A DNA stretch of 64,000 bases from Odontocerum albicorne (lineage: Eukaryota; Arthropoda; Insecta; Trichoptera; Odontoceridae): NCBI GenBank assembly GCA_949825065.1, contig OX463842.1, positions 53,330,034 to 53,394,033 of the forward strand, written 5' to 3'. The notes under the pieces were generated by a model that saw only the letters and a program-made list of their open reading frames with translations, was not told where the DNA came from and made no database searches. The stretch's first letter is position 1. Each line of letters starts with the position of its first letter. Made by a program: the position numbers and the translations under genes. This document shows positions 46,720 to 58,057 of this stretch, one piece after another.

Positions 46720-46995
46720 AAACACTTTCGTTGTATACAGTAAATTCTTGCAGGGTTTATTGTCATGTGACAATATTCTCCGTCCAATAAGACTTCGGGT
46801 TTAGAACTATTGGAATATACGTGGAATTCGCGACTTTTCATTAAACATTTTAGCAATAATACCATTTGTTATGTGCGAATATTGTTACCAGAAGAACTCT
46901 TATGATAGACTAGAAAACTTTTTTGGGTACTATACGTAATCGAACTCAGTACTCCAGTGCGGAAATTAAACGTCTCATCACTAGGCGACAGAGAT
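46720..46995 (-). mobile_element. tRNA-derived SINE, degraded
   Basis: Tail CACTTTCGTTGTATACAGTA, body TTTATTGTCATGTGACAATA, and head complement GTAATCGAACTCAGTACTCC to TCACTAGGCGACAGAG correspond to the 59.5-kb copy in the same order. Confidence 0.6.
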
Positions 46996-47374
46996 TGTTA
47001 ATATTGTTTCAAAATTAATTATCGTTGTTAGTTTATCCCAGTCCAGTGCGAAACAAAGGTCTCTAATGATATTCCATCTAAAAAAATATCTTTGTTTGAG
47101 AATATGACAAAAACAGTGAAAATGTGTGCTTTCACACATAATAATTATACTATCTGGAAAGCCCATCCAATGGTTTCCAATTTTTGGATAGGCAAAAACA
47201 GCAAGTATTATAAATACTTGTTAATTATTATACCTCCATAGTTAACAATCAAGAATATTTAAAGGTTAAATATTCCGTTGTATACAATATTTTCGGTGAA
47301 AATGCTTCCAGTAATTTTTCATGATAGGGCTCAAGATTTAAAAAAATTACGTCAGCTCGTTTTTAAGCTTTCAA
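46996..47374. other. AT-rich DNA, no gene seen
   Basis: Nothing recognised. Confidence 0.4.
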
Positions 47375-47587
47375 AAGTAACATATATGGTTAAAAGTAAC
47401 ATATACTTGCCTATGGTTAAGAGTAACATATGGTTAAAAGTAACATATATGATACTGACATATGGTTAAAAGTAACATAAACTTGCTTATGGTTAAAAGT
47501 AACATATACTTGTATATGGTTAAAAGTAACATAAACTTGCATATGGTTAAAAGTAACATATACTTAACTTTGGTTAAAAGTAATATA

Positions 47588-47595
47588 TACGAGTA
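47588..47595. other. Minos-type excision scar in array unit (CGAG orientation)
   Basis: The unit reads ATATA-CGAGTA-CTTGCC where its neighbours read ATATA-CTTGCC, an exact 6-bp insertion after TA. Confidence 0.75.
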
Positions 47596-47836
47596 CTTGC
47601 CTATGGTTAAAAGTATCATATAACTGCCTATGGTTTAAAGTTACATAATCATACCTGTGGTTAAAAGTACCATATACTTGCCTATGGTTAAAAGTAACAT
47701 ATACTTGCCGATGGTTAAAAGTAACATATATTTGCCTATGGTTCAAAGTAACATATACTTGCCGATGGTTAAAAGTAACATATACTTGCCTACGGTTAAA
47801 AAGTAACATATACTTGCCTATGGGTAAAGTAACATA

Positions 47837-47844
47837 TACTCGTA
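47837..47844. other. Minos-type excision scar in array unit (CTCG orientation)
   Basis: The unit reads ATATA-CTCGTA-CTTGCC at the same TA as the insertion at 47588 but in the opposite orientation. Confidence 0.75.
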
Positions 47845-47865
47845 CTTGCCTATGGTTAAAAAATG

Positions 47866-48666
47866 GTGTAGGTAGATATATATTTATCAATTTTTTTCCA
47901 ACGGTTTCCTTTAATTATTTTGATTAAAATTTACGGTTTGTGAATATATTCCTTATAGCCAGGTTCGTAGTTTTTCTCCCATTACGGAGGGAATTTACTT
48001 CTTTCTTTGGAATAGAGGCGAGCCCTTAGAGCGGAAAAAACAATCTCCCCACGACAACTTCAAAAATACTTGACCATCATACCAGATAGCTTTCTTTCCA
48101 TTTTAACACTGACATTATTTAGCAAGGATACACAGGTGACGTATCCATAAAAACGAAAATTAACCAGCCTACACGAAAAAAAGGATCTTCGAAGCAGTGA
48201 AGACGTCAACTCATCCCATCTAAAAGCAACCCGCTACTCTTTGAGACTTGTTTATAATCACGGCATATGTCAACTTTAATACCAGCTAATTTATTTTCAT
48301 TTGTTTGGTAAAAAAGTTCAAAAGAAATGTATACTTTGAAATGATTTAATTCAATGATACAATTAGCTACCTTGCTATTGCCAATTTTATTAAATTTGAT
48401 AGCATGTGTTTCAAATTTGGAATACTCACGTTATGCAGTAGTTTCTGCATACGTTTTGTGTTATTTTTACTCATGGTCACTGTATTTTTTTTTTCATTTG
48501 CAGCTTGACGTCATTAGGAGGGTTGTTGAGTACGAGTACATATAATAAATAATAATAATTACCAAATTTATTTCAGAAAAAAAGAGATGATGATTTCTCT
48601 GAGGTTCTTTTTTTATTGACTTTGTTATTAATCCACATTTTGGTGTTTCTAACAGGGAGTTGATTG
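47866..48666. other. AT-rich DNA with one octamer scar
   Basis: TACGAGTA lies at 48531-48538. No gene is supported. Confidence 0.4.
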
Positions 48667-48877
48667 CGTTCATTGAGAATATATAATAGGTGTGTGTCTA
48701 CCGCTACGTTTATTAAGAATACAGAATATGTGTGTGTGCCCACAAGCACAGTAAGCTCCCGCTACGTTCATTGAGAAAACAGAATATGTGTATGTACCCA
48801 CAAGCATAGTAAGCTCCCGCTACGTTCATTGAGAATACAGAATATGTGTGTGTACCCACAAGCACAGTAAGCTTTCG
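48667..48877. repeat. 58-bp tandem array, about 3.6 copies
   Basis: Unit GCTACGTTCATTGAGAATAC, AGAATATGTGTGTGTACCCA, CAAGCACAGTAAGCTCCC. The first copy is partial and diverged. Confidence 0.9.
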
Positions 48878-49038
48878 GTACGATTGTCAAATTATAATAA
48901 CAATTCCTTGTTTGTATTTCATAAAAAAATTAAACTTTGTTAACATTCTGTGGAAGGGAACAATTTGTAATGACCATTCTCGTATCATTAATTATGATTT
49001 AGCGGAATGCTTTATTGATACGTCGTGATGATTATGAT

Positions 49039-49448
49039 TGTTTTGTATTTAAAATAAAATACGTCGATTCAGGAATGCGGAAAGTGAGAGTGAACAATCA
49101 ATGAATAGTAAACAGCAATGAATGGTCAAGTGAATAATAATCTTTATTTGTCGATAAGTAGGTATTTATAGATGTGCGTGAATGCGCCCGCAATATATAC
49201 TTTATCTCACTCCTGCGCGTGCAGAGGTGTTTGCAGACGTTGCGGATAATATAGTGGGTAGAATATTTATTGGCGAAAACGGTGAGACAACGCGATGCGT
49301 TCTCTTTCCACCGTGGAATGTAACGTAAATATTATTTGCGTGTAAACAATATTAGTGTTCTGGTATGCGACCTTTGTACATGTCCGAAGGTTGGTTCGTC
49401 GTTGACCGTACGTGTTGACAATATTTAGGGACGACGGTATTCCCTACA
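49039..49448 (-). mobile_element. Solo LTR, 410 bp, with 5-bp target duplication
   Basis: It starts TGTTTTG and ends CCCTACA (TG...CA), flanked by identical ATGAT at 49034-49038 and 49449-49453. Read on the minus strand (TGTAGGGAATACCG...) it carries a TATA-like CTATAAATACC at about 49171-49161 and AATAAAG at 49148-49142, the expected U3-R order. No internal retrotransposon sequence is adjacent, so this is what LTR-LTR recombination leaves. A 5-bp duplication fits Copia, Pao or some Gypsy elements; the superfamily is undecided. Confidence 0.75.
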
Positions 49449-49612
49449 ATGATATAAAACAATAAATTTAAAACGAGAAAAACAAAAATTACATCTTTTG
49501 ATTTATTTTCTTAACTGTACATTAAAAAAAACATACAATCACGCCGTCTATTTCTCGGGGTAGCCGAAAAAGGAGAATGGATTAAAATTTCTTACCGTGT
49601 CACAAATGTTTC

Positions 49613-49655
49613 GCCTCTTCTACATCCATTTACTTCATATGGATGTAGAAGAGGC
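49613..49655. repeat. 17-bp perfect inverted repeat
   Basis: Arms 49613-49629 (GCCTCTTCTACATCCAT) and 49639-49655 with a 9-nt spacer. Confidence 0.9.
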
Positions 49656-50564
49656 TCATCGTGCGGCTCTTACGATTTCTATTGTTCTTTTCTTAACTGT
49701 ACATTAAAAAAACATTACCTACAGAAAAAAAATCAACAATACCGAAGAAAAATAAACGAATAAAATACCTCGATTTCCATACAAACATCAATACAAGTAA
49801 GCTATCTCAACATATTACTTACTCCATTCCTTTTAACTTCTCTAAACAATGTATCGACCTTACCAACGAATCTTTCACACGCGTGAGTTGTCACTCTCAA
49901 TCGATTTTCTGAAGATGGATTGTCTTTTTCAAAAGATAATAAGTATCTTAATAAATTCGGAATAAATTGTTCTGAAATTAAGATTAATTGAGAAATGTCA
50001 ATAATGGATAAATAGTTTACTGTTATTCACCACCTTCTGGGCTCAATTTTGAGAGCAGCTCCCTAGTCCGATGAAGGCCAAGAGTTCAGTTTTTAGAATG
50101 TGCGTTTGGTATTTTCCCCCTATTTTTTCAACGTACTTTCGACACAAATATGTTTTAATAAATATTGCTTATTTAGCTAAATGTCGCTTATTCTATCATG
50201 AAAATAAATTAAAATAGCAAAAAGTATACTGTTATAAAAACACTGAGCGTGCTTTAAATATTTTTGTTTTCATATTCTTGTTTATTAAAGTGTCGAATAA
50301 AAAGGTCATGAAAAGGTGTACGAACTTTTATATGGGAATCAAAAAATGTAAAAGATAAACGGGAATTTAAATTCAAATTTAATATTAAACAAAAATGTAT
50401 TAAACCATGAACTCAATTCATGGAAAATATTTCATAAGAAATAAAAAAAATTGGTTTTTAAATGCAATCAAACTAAAATTATTTAAACTATAATGATTCT
50501 GATTCAATTAGGTTTGTTTTTTGCTCACTTTTTTAATATTGTTTAATATGTCTATTTTTTTTTT
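49656..50564. other. AT-rich DNA, no gene seen
   Basis: Nothing recognised before the 71-bp array. Confidence 0.4.
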
Positions 50565-51062
50565 ACGTTTTGTTATTTAATATCTTTTTATAAAATTGAG
50601 TGTCCAAACATGGCTGTACTACTTGAAATTATTTACGTTTTGTTATTTGATATCTTATTATAAAATTGAGTGTTCAAACTAGGCTGTATATATATTTAAA
50701 ATTTCATTACGTTTTGTTATTTGATATCTTATTATAAAATTGAGTGTTCAAACTAGGCTGTATATATTTAAAATTATTTGCGTTTTGTTATTTGACATCT
50801 TATTATAAAATTGAGTGTTCAAACTAGGCTGTATATATTTAAAATTATTAACGTTTTGTTATTTGATATCTTATTATAAAATTGAGTGTTCAAACTAGGC
50901 TGTATATATTATATTTAAAATTATTAACGTTTTGTTATTTGACATCTTATTATAAAATTAAGTGTTCAAACTAGGCTGAATATATTTAAAATTATTAACG
51001 GTTTGTTATTTGATATCTTATTGTAAAATTGAGTGTTCAAACTAGGCTGTACATATTTAAAA
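50565..51062. repeat. 71-bp tandem array, 7 copies
   Basis: Unit ACGTTTTGTTATTTGATATC, TTATTATAAAATTGAGTGTT, CAAACTAGGCTGTATATATT, TAAAATTATTA. Spacings are 70, 74, 71, 71, 76 and 71 bp, the variation being in the TATATA run. Confidence 0.93.
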
Positions 51063-51109
51063 ATTAGTTTATCGATTGCTATCAATTAACTTCACACTAA
51101 CGTACGGCA

Positions 51110-51180
51110 ATTTGTAACAAACATCCGATAGATCACGCCCTTCAGGAGAGTCTGTTCTCTAAACGGTGTTATGTAAATTG
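51110..51180 (-). mobile_element. Repeat R-C, copy 3
   Basis: The complement reads AATTTACATAACACCGTTTA..GACTCTCCTGAAGGGCG, matching 42085-42140 but with TGAA in place of the TTAA target. Confidence 0.55.
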
Positions 51181-51737
51181 TCTCTGAATTATTATTATTA
51201 GTAAATATATTATTTGTTTCATCACTCAACATACTAAAAAGGTCCCGTTATTAAACAATATTAAATTGTTAGTTTTAAAATAAGAAATTGTCACTTCAAT
51301 TCTCTCAATTCATTCCAAGGGCATCTTTGTCGCCGATTGTTAGAGATTGACGGAATAGGAATTGAAATGAAATATAAACGCGTATTTCAATATTCATTGA
51401 AGAGCCTTTGTCGATTTCACCGGAATCGCGAGACAACAACGGGGCGCGCGCCGCGGCACACGGCGCGGAAATACAAAGGCTTCAGAATGAAACGAAGATA
51501 AGAAAACATCTAGCGAGTCACATTCTAGTGAGATATTTAATTCAATATGTTCAACTCACAATAATGATTCGTTTTTAGAATTCGTTCATACTGATTTTAC
51601 TTCCTTTACCTCTGTAGCGTTACAAGCCATACAAAGCAATTGTGCAGCATTTACTCTCTACCTGTTTTATACAACATACTATACTTGATGACAAAAAAGG
51701 CTCGAAACATTTCAATAGCAATATTTCCCTGTCGAGG
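51181..51737. other. AT-rich DNA with a GC-rich patch
   Basis: Positions 51425-51475 (GGGGCGCGCGCCGCGGCACA) are strongly CpG-rich but too short to assign. No gene is supported. Confidence 0.35.
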
Positions 51738-52357
51738 TTAACCCTTCCTTCCCTGTGATGTGTAACTAGTACACATTGCTCCTAAACACTTTAATATATC
51801 TAAAAATATAATAAATACTGGATTCAGATTTAAGGTATTCCTCCGTAATATAAAACATTTACGCATTGAATGAAAAAAATATTATTAATAATAATTAGCA
51901 CTTATCGGCCACATCCGAGATATTTTGTGAAAATCGGGAATAAATTCCCCAATACAATCAAACGTGTGCCAGTGTGTGACATAGGTATATTAATTCTAAA
52001 AAACCGCTATGGGTGAGGAAGCGACGCTATTCACGTCTCACTCTCACTCTGCTTCGGTATATGGGAACGCAAGAAATAGAATCTCAGTCCGCTTGCTTCT
52101 CTCGCTTCAGTAGATTTTGGGCATCCATTTGAGGTGGTCGCTTTGCCCGTTTTGTGAACGTCGTCTGATGGTTTTTACATGTTTTCAGCAATTTAATTTC
52201 AATTATTATCACTTTTGACTTCATATTTAATTAATTTAAGCGATTGGCTATAAATATTCTTATTTTTTCCGATTTGAAATCGATCATTTTTACATGTGTA
52301 TTGAATACACAGCACCGGAACGCGCGGATTTTTTTAGCACAGAAGGGGAAAGGTTAA
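51738..52357 (+). mobile_element. piggyBac-like TTAA element (PB-A, copy 3)
   Basis: TTAA at 51738-51741 and 52354-52357. Ends CCCTTCCTTCCCTGTGATG and AGCACAGAAGGGGAAAGG are inverted repeats of about 16 bp. It is the cleanest of the three copies: 612-bp body, no transposase. Confidence 0.8.
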
Positions 52358-53639
52358 TAGAAAAGACACACATCCTCAGCTTCTTCTACGTTCATATATC
52401 TTCTAATACAACTTCTTTTATTTTGAATGTTTCCTTTTTTTAATTAACCTATTCTTCTCCATTTTCTTACATGAAGAAGAAGCCTGAGATCAAAAAAAAA
52501 AAAAATAAGAACATAATGCTCTGTGATGACAACAAAGTAAGGAGAGGTGGATAACCATCATATGCAGAGTTAGGCAGATGGACCGGAGAGATTGTGATCC
52601 TGTCCTGAAGAATCGGCCAAGAATAAGTTTATAATATATGAGCGGTATTTTTTTTTTAGAAAATCTTCCAGAGTGACTTTAATAACTATATTACTTTTCC
52701 CTCTATTTATGTGTTTAATCTATCATAATTTATTATTTAAATTTTTGTAAAACCAAGCTTTTTATAAGCCAAAATTCTGTTCATTATTTTTTCCCTTTTT
52801 AATGGGACTTGTCTTGAAAAGGTTTATTTTACTATTTTTAACTATTTAATCTTTATTTAAAAATAAGGAGTTCAATATTTTGAAAACTTAAAGTGAAATA
52901 TTAAGCTCTTAAAGAATAATTCGTATCGATGGTGGATAATACTTCTCAATATTTATTCATTCGTTTCAAGATGTTATCATTACGTACTTAATCAACCCAT
53001 GATACTCTCAGCATTCTTCGAAAGCATCATATTTCAAGAGTTTCTAGTTTCGTTTCGGTGGTCTGAGTAAGTGCCCTTGCGTTAACACTTAAGAAAAATA
53101 TGTAGAATATATAGCAACGCAAAATTTATACACGTAAGTTCAGATTAAAATCCTTATTGCAAAGAACATTCTGAATTGAATTAATGCGATAAAGCAGATG
53201 GGCCTTATGCAGGATTGCCAACACAATTTATTTCATTTCATCTTATCACTAAACCAACTCATCTCATTTATATAAAATTTAGTAAAATAGAAAAATAAAC
53301 TAGATATTTTGTTACATACGTTTGAGGTAATTTTTCTTGTAATTAAAGTTTTAACAAGAGTAATAATTGTCAAATATTCAGCGCCCGGAAACAAGAGCTG
53401 CACCCCTTGCAAAAATTATAAGTTTTGTATCATGTTGGAATAAGTTAGACACCCTACTGTCAAATGTAAACCCAGTAAGTGCATTTCAGCGTATAATATA
53501 TTATGTTCTTGCGTCATCTATTTTATGCTCTTATTATGTTCTTGTATCCACCATAAATCATAATAATCCATTTACGAGTGTTACACTTTTCACATTTGTA
53601 TGATATGTTACATGTGAATTAATTATTATTGATTGCTTA
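52358..53639. other. AT-rich DNA, no gene seen
   Basis: There is a 15-A run at 52490-52505. Short open frames have no family support. Confidence 0.4.
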
Positions 53640-54050
53640 GTAAGTTTTACGGGGATAATAGAAAGCGCGACAAAAAGTGGTTGATTATGGTACTTGACGC
53701 TGGTGCCAAGGAGATGACTATGTAAGCCAATGAGTTATAGGCGTATGCTGTTGCATGAAAAGCGAAGAGCTTCAGTACCGGTAGCTTGTCCTCGTCTTCT
53801 TTCACCATTGGGTCCCTGATACTTAGCAACAGTTCTTCGTCACTTGGCTCTGTTGAGCATTAATGTATTTAAGCGTCTCATACAGCACGTCTTTGTATCT
53901 CTTGCGCTGCACACCGTGCTTTCTAGCACCTTCTATCAGCTCGTCACAAAAGTATTTATTTTGAAAGTCTATATTCACGTATGCGACGAGCTTTATGTCC
54001 AGACCAACGAAAGCCAGCACGCAATATCAAAATGTTCTATGCTGCAGCAG
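53640..54050 (-). pseudogene. LINE ORF C-terminal remnant
   Basis: Minus strand: FCDELIEGARKHGVQRKRYK, DVLYETLKYINAQQSQVTKN, then shifted frames to ...CAGCGTCAAGTACCATAATC. It is paralogous to 43375-44130. The GExxxGxRxxGxQxxRYKD motif is typical of LINE C-termini. Confidence 0.7.
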
Positions 54051-54108
54051 TTTTTTTCTTTAAATTTGTTACATATGTTGTATAAAAAAAATGTAATATG
54101 AATGCGCT

Positions 54109-54150
54109 TATTTATGAAATATATTATGTTAATAATATATTTCATAAATA
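54109..54150. repeat. 18-bp inverted repeat, AT-rich
   Basis: Arms 54109-54126 and 54133-54150 (TATTTATGAAATATATTA), 6-nt spacer. Confidence 0.8.
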
Positions 54151-55578
54151 ATATATGTAAATATATTATAAACAGAGATTATGGATTTCAAAATCTGTTA
54201 TATTTTATAAATAATTTAATCAGTATCAACAAGATTCATTGTTTAATCCTACAGTGCGCAATGATGCACATGTGAATCAACAAAAGTTTTTCTAAATATT
54301 TATGTGTTGAGTGGTCTAAACAACGACTCACGCGCTGTTACTAATATGATATAATAATCTCCATGCTTTAAAACCACATAGGTTTAATAGAAAACTGTTT
54401 TACCGGTCAATTTGGCAGTTGAAGTTTGACTTGTTGCGCGTAGATGACTTTTGTGATTTGTTCCAGTTTGAAATCAAATTACTTTATTATTGGTGATCAA
54501 GGAAAGTTTAATTTTTTTTCTTTTATTCTTTAGTACATATGTGTAAAATAAGTTAAATAAAATATATAATTTCATTTATATCATTATATCATATAATTAA
54601 CTTACAAATGCGCAGTGATTCATATATGAACCATACTTTTTTTTAAATATAAATATATAAAAACAAAAAAAATATGTTTTTTTATTTTTTCCATCTTCCA
54701 GTACATATTTAATGCGTTAATATATTTTTATTTTTGAAATTTTAAAAATCGCGCATTGTAGGGTTAACATTTAAAAAAAATTGTACAAAAGTTTTTCATA
54801 TACGATTTGTAAACAAAAGATAAACAACATACTCGTATATTGTTTGAAATTGTAGATAAAACACAAGTATTATGTCAACAAAGCTTGGGATAAATAAGGA
54901 ACAGCTTTGAAAAAATATAACTTATAGTCTTTACAACTGTTTCTCCTTCCTCTTATTCTCGCTAAGCCGCCGGCTAACCCTAAACTTCAATTTTCCCTTA
55001 ATTGACAACGGGGATGTTTATTATTTCGATGTTAGTGAGGATTTGTTGGATATAGTGGAATATAGGAACTACGAGATATTTGTGTTCGTTTTATTTTATC
55101 ATTAAGAAATATGATCATACATTCTGAATTAAGTACCGCACTAAAATGATTTAAAATAAGACAATGACGAAATCTTCACATTCTATCAACTGTTATGAGA
55201 AAGATTTATAATGCAAGCTGTCCTCGGTATCTGCGTCGAAAGTTTATTGTTCTTTCTGAGTTTGGACTATGTGAGGAGTATATTATTTTGAATAGTGAAA
55301 TGGATAATGCAAAATCAAAAAGTCTTACAAAATCTCAAATTTGGAGAAGCCGTTAATTTTCTGTACGTTTAGTTAGGACGTGTTAAATTATCGATTGATA
55401 TCATGATATTCTTCTATGTTCTCGAAATAATTTCACGTGATCAAAATATTATTTGTGTCATACGTTTGTCGGAAATATTTTGGGTGTCGGCAAATTCTCG
55501 GCAGTCAATTTGATCTTTTCAAAGGTGCCGACCGAGGATGCAGGTGCAAACGTGACGCACTCATCTCCACCTTCCTAG
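54151..55578. other. AT-rich DNA with one octamer scar
   Basis: TACTCGTA lies at 54830-54837. Composition becomes GC-richer from about 55480 toward the exon-like segment. Confidence 0.4.
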
Positions 55579-55645
55579 CTCTCCAATTGCTACGGGGCCA
55601 GAGCTCAGCGTGCCATTCCCGCGCGGACCGCTAGCAAGCAGACAG
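55579..55645 (+). CDS. Candidate internal exon (67 bp)
   Basis: Acceptor-like CTCATCTCCACCTTCCTAG precedes a GC-rich 67-bp segment followed by ACAG|GTGTTA. After one leading base, the frame SPIATGPELSVPFPRGPLAS-RQ ends exactly at the donor. A second frame is also open. No family is recognised. Confidence 0.22.
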
Positions 55646-56537
55646 GTGTTAGCCCTCTGCTAAAGTTTATAGTAATTATTTTAATTAATAATTACGGCTC
55701 GAGATCAGTTCTTACCTCAAGTGTAATAGAACAAAGTAAGATTATTGGATAATATTCTTTGTAAATGGAAATCCAATGAGAGAGAACATAATTACTTCAT
55801 TGTTTAATTTAGACAACGAGAATCCATTTTATCACCGATACTTCTTCTCTACGAAAGACGCCACGTGCAAATTTCGTCATATTTCGAGATTATTTCACGC
55901 TTCTCAAATCCATCAACGAGCTTTCTGACGCATTTGTCAGAAGGCTTAGAAGAAAGAGTAGCTTCTGGGATGCTACGGAACCCGATCCTAAATCGAAACT
56001 CCAAGATCACGCTTCAAGTGGTGTGCAGACATTGACGATACCGGTTGCATCATTACAACGAACAATTACGTCAATAATTAAAGTTATTGTGATTATATCT
56101 TATTTATTATTCTTTTGGTGATTTCTAATTTTGCATTACCTTGTTTCTTTTGTTTTATGACGCTTCCAAAGCAATCGTTAGAGATAATTCTCTTGCAAAG
56201 GATTTATCCTATAAAGTTAAACTCGTCAAGTGGAATTAATATAGTCAAATTCTTATTCAAATTCAAACTAGTCCTACCTGGATCATTAGATCCGGTAGTG
56301 AAAATAAATAATTGAAATCTAAATTGTTACTGTGTTTCATTATTGTTACCTTTCCTTTGATGTATGTACTGTGATAATTTGAGTGTTACCTCTCGAACTT
56401 TGTGACCAAAAAGATCTGTGTTCATTATATGATCTGTGTTCATTATGAGACTTGATTCTGATAATTTTAATAAATTAAATAAGTAAAATAAAATTAACCT
56501 AAAAGTTCAAGAATAGCAGAAACAGTCGTAACACCTA
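55646..56537. other. AT-rich DNA, no gene seen
   Basis: Nothing recognised. Confidence 0.4.
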
Positions 56538-56667
56538 TCCTTTTGATCGTGGACTATCCTTTCTGAGCGTGGACTTTCCTTTTGATCATGGACTATCCTT
56601 TCTGAGCATGGGCTGTCCTTTTGATCATGGACTATCCTGTCTGAGCATGGGCTGTCCTTTTGATCAT
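56538..56667. repeat. 39-bp tandem array, about 3.3 copies
   Basis: Unit CCTTTTGATCATGGACTATC, CTTTCTGAGCATGGGCTGT. Also a multiple of three, giving a short open frame of 13-residue repeats. Confidence 0.9.
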
Positions 56668-57089
56668 CACAAAAGGTTTTTTTTATCTAACACATCACAA
56701 TCAAATTTGGCAGTTTTGTTGGCTCAGATTTTTGATTCGTGGAACGTCTAGTCCAGTACTGTCACATTAATAGAATTCTGGGTGGAAAAATAAAGTGCCT
56801 TTGACAGCTTAAAAATATGAAAAATGCAGTCATTAAACTGGTTTTGTTTTCCTTCATTTTAAACGTTTACAATTTGAAAAATTTGTAAATATATTTTTAA
56901 TGTAATAAATTAAAGATTTCAGTCAAAACAAACGAAAATTATGTAAAAGTATGTTTGAAAAAAAAAACTTGAAAATTAGAGCAAGCTAAAAACTTTGTCT
57001 ACATTAGAAGTCTCTATCGGATAGTCATATGGCCAGTTATATTGAAAAAAAGTAACAGGAAGTAAGTCAACAAGGTCACGACTTCGGTG
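56668..57089. other. AT-rich DNA, no gene seen
   Basis: Nothing recognised. Confidence 0.4.
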
Positions 57090-57290
57090 ACCCAATATAT
57101 TAATTTAACCCGGGAGTTACGGGTTCAATTTCTACTAGTCCCCAATAAGCCATTTTCTGACATTTACTTATGATCTCTTTAGCACATTACTGGTTAATTG
57201 AAAGTGATTGTCACATGAAAATATGCCTGTCCGGTTGTAACAAATTCAACCAAAGTAAGGTACAATACAATATAACTGCGGATATTAAAG
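57090..57290 (+). mobile_element. tRNA-derived SINE, plus strand
   Basis: GGGTTCAATTTC near 57121 is a B box with two changes. The downstream order (CCCAATAAGCC, TTGTCACATGAAAATATG, CCGGTTGTAAC) matches the SINE body and tail in the plus orientation. Confidence 0.55.
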
Positions 57291-57774
57291 TAAATAATGA
57301 TTTGTGTCATGAATTTATCAACCGGATAATTTTCAAAGAATCAAAGCTGGCGATATAGACTGGCATATTGCTTCCAGTTTTGTAATATGCAGGCAAAGTT
57401 TGAACGTGAACTCGGAGCGATGGAAGCCAGACACGTGCGGTACAAATGCAAGCTTTGTGAAATGTGTGGTAAAAGTTATGAATAAATTGGAGTAAAGCAA
57501 ATAATCCGTATTTAAAGAAAGTTTCGTATAAGGAAGAAATACTCTTATAGTTCAGTCACGTAGAAAAATAGTTGTAAAATAATCAAATTTTGTTATAAAA
57601 AAGTTTTCAGTGCAAAAAATAACGTAGAGGCATCCGTCTTATACATGGCAAGATGATGAGACTGATGATGAGAAAAGTATTGAAAGAAAATTATAAAACA
57701 ACACTGATGTCTTTGTCTTACATAAAAATACATTGATGTCAATGTAAGGAAGAATTTAGTGAAAATTTGTGTCT
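57291..57774. other. AT-rich DNA with a zinc-finger-like scrap
   Basis: The frame RYKCKLCEMCGKSYE ends at a stop near 57484 and resembles half a C2H2 finger. With no second half or partner finger, it is left unassigned. Confidence 0.3.
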
Positions 57775-58057
57775 GGAGTGTCCTGCTGTATGAATGCGAA
57801 ACGTGGACCATCAGCCAGAGCGAGTCCGGGCGTCTGGCTGCCTTTGGGATGTGGTGCTACAGGCGCATGGCCAGGGTCTATTGGAATCAGATCACATCCG
57901 AAACGACGAGGTATTGAGCGGGGCTGGAGAAACAAGGCAACTCCTAAATAGAGTTGCCCAACAACGATCCAGTTGGATAGGTCATAACATCAGGTACCCA
58001 GGCCTGCTACTTACCATCATCGAGGGAATGATTGAGGGCAATAACCATAGAGGCCGC
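57775..58057 (+). pseudogene. LINE ORF C-terminal remnant
   Basis: Pieces read in two frames: YECETWTISQSESGRLAAFG, MWCYRRMARVYWNQITSETT then VLSGAGETRQLLNRVAQQRS, SWIGHNIRYPGLLLTIIEGM, IEGNNHRGRPR. This is the LINE C-terminus in which GxxRQLLNRVxQRRSSWIGH and IIEGMIEGxxxRGRPR are conserved. One frameshift lies near 57900. It is better preserved than the other LINE remnants here. Confidence 0.8.

Larger units (their letters stand above)
47375..47865. repeat. 27-bp tandem array, about 17 copies
   Basis: Unit GGTTAAAAGTAACATATACT plus TGCCTAT, with variation at 'gcctat', 'gcatat' and 'gccgat'. Two units carry 6-bp insertions at the same position (see 47588 and 47837). Minus-strand open frames with the 9-residue repeat NHRQVYVTF arise because the unit is a multiple of three. 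Confidence 0.93.

Noticed and set aside
53570..53577. Near-matches to the octamer scar (TACGAGTG here; TACTCGTG at 614; TACTCGTT at 987; CACGAGTA at 20069 and 29652; TACTCGTC at 44180)
   Set aside because: One mismatch each; they may be decayed scars but were not counted because chance matches are common at this level.
57430..57484. Zinc-finger gene fragment (RYKCKLCEMCGKSYE)
   Set aside because: Only one half of a finger, ending in a stop, without neighbours. Could be chance.
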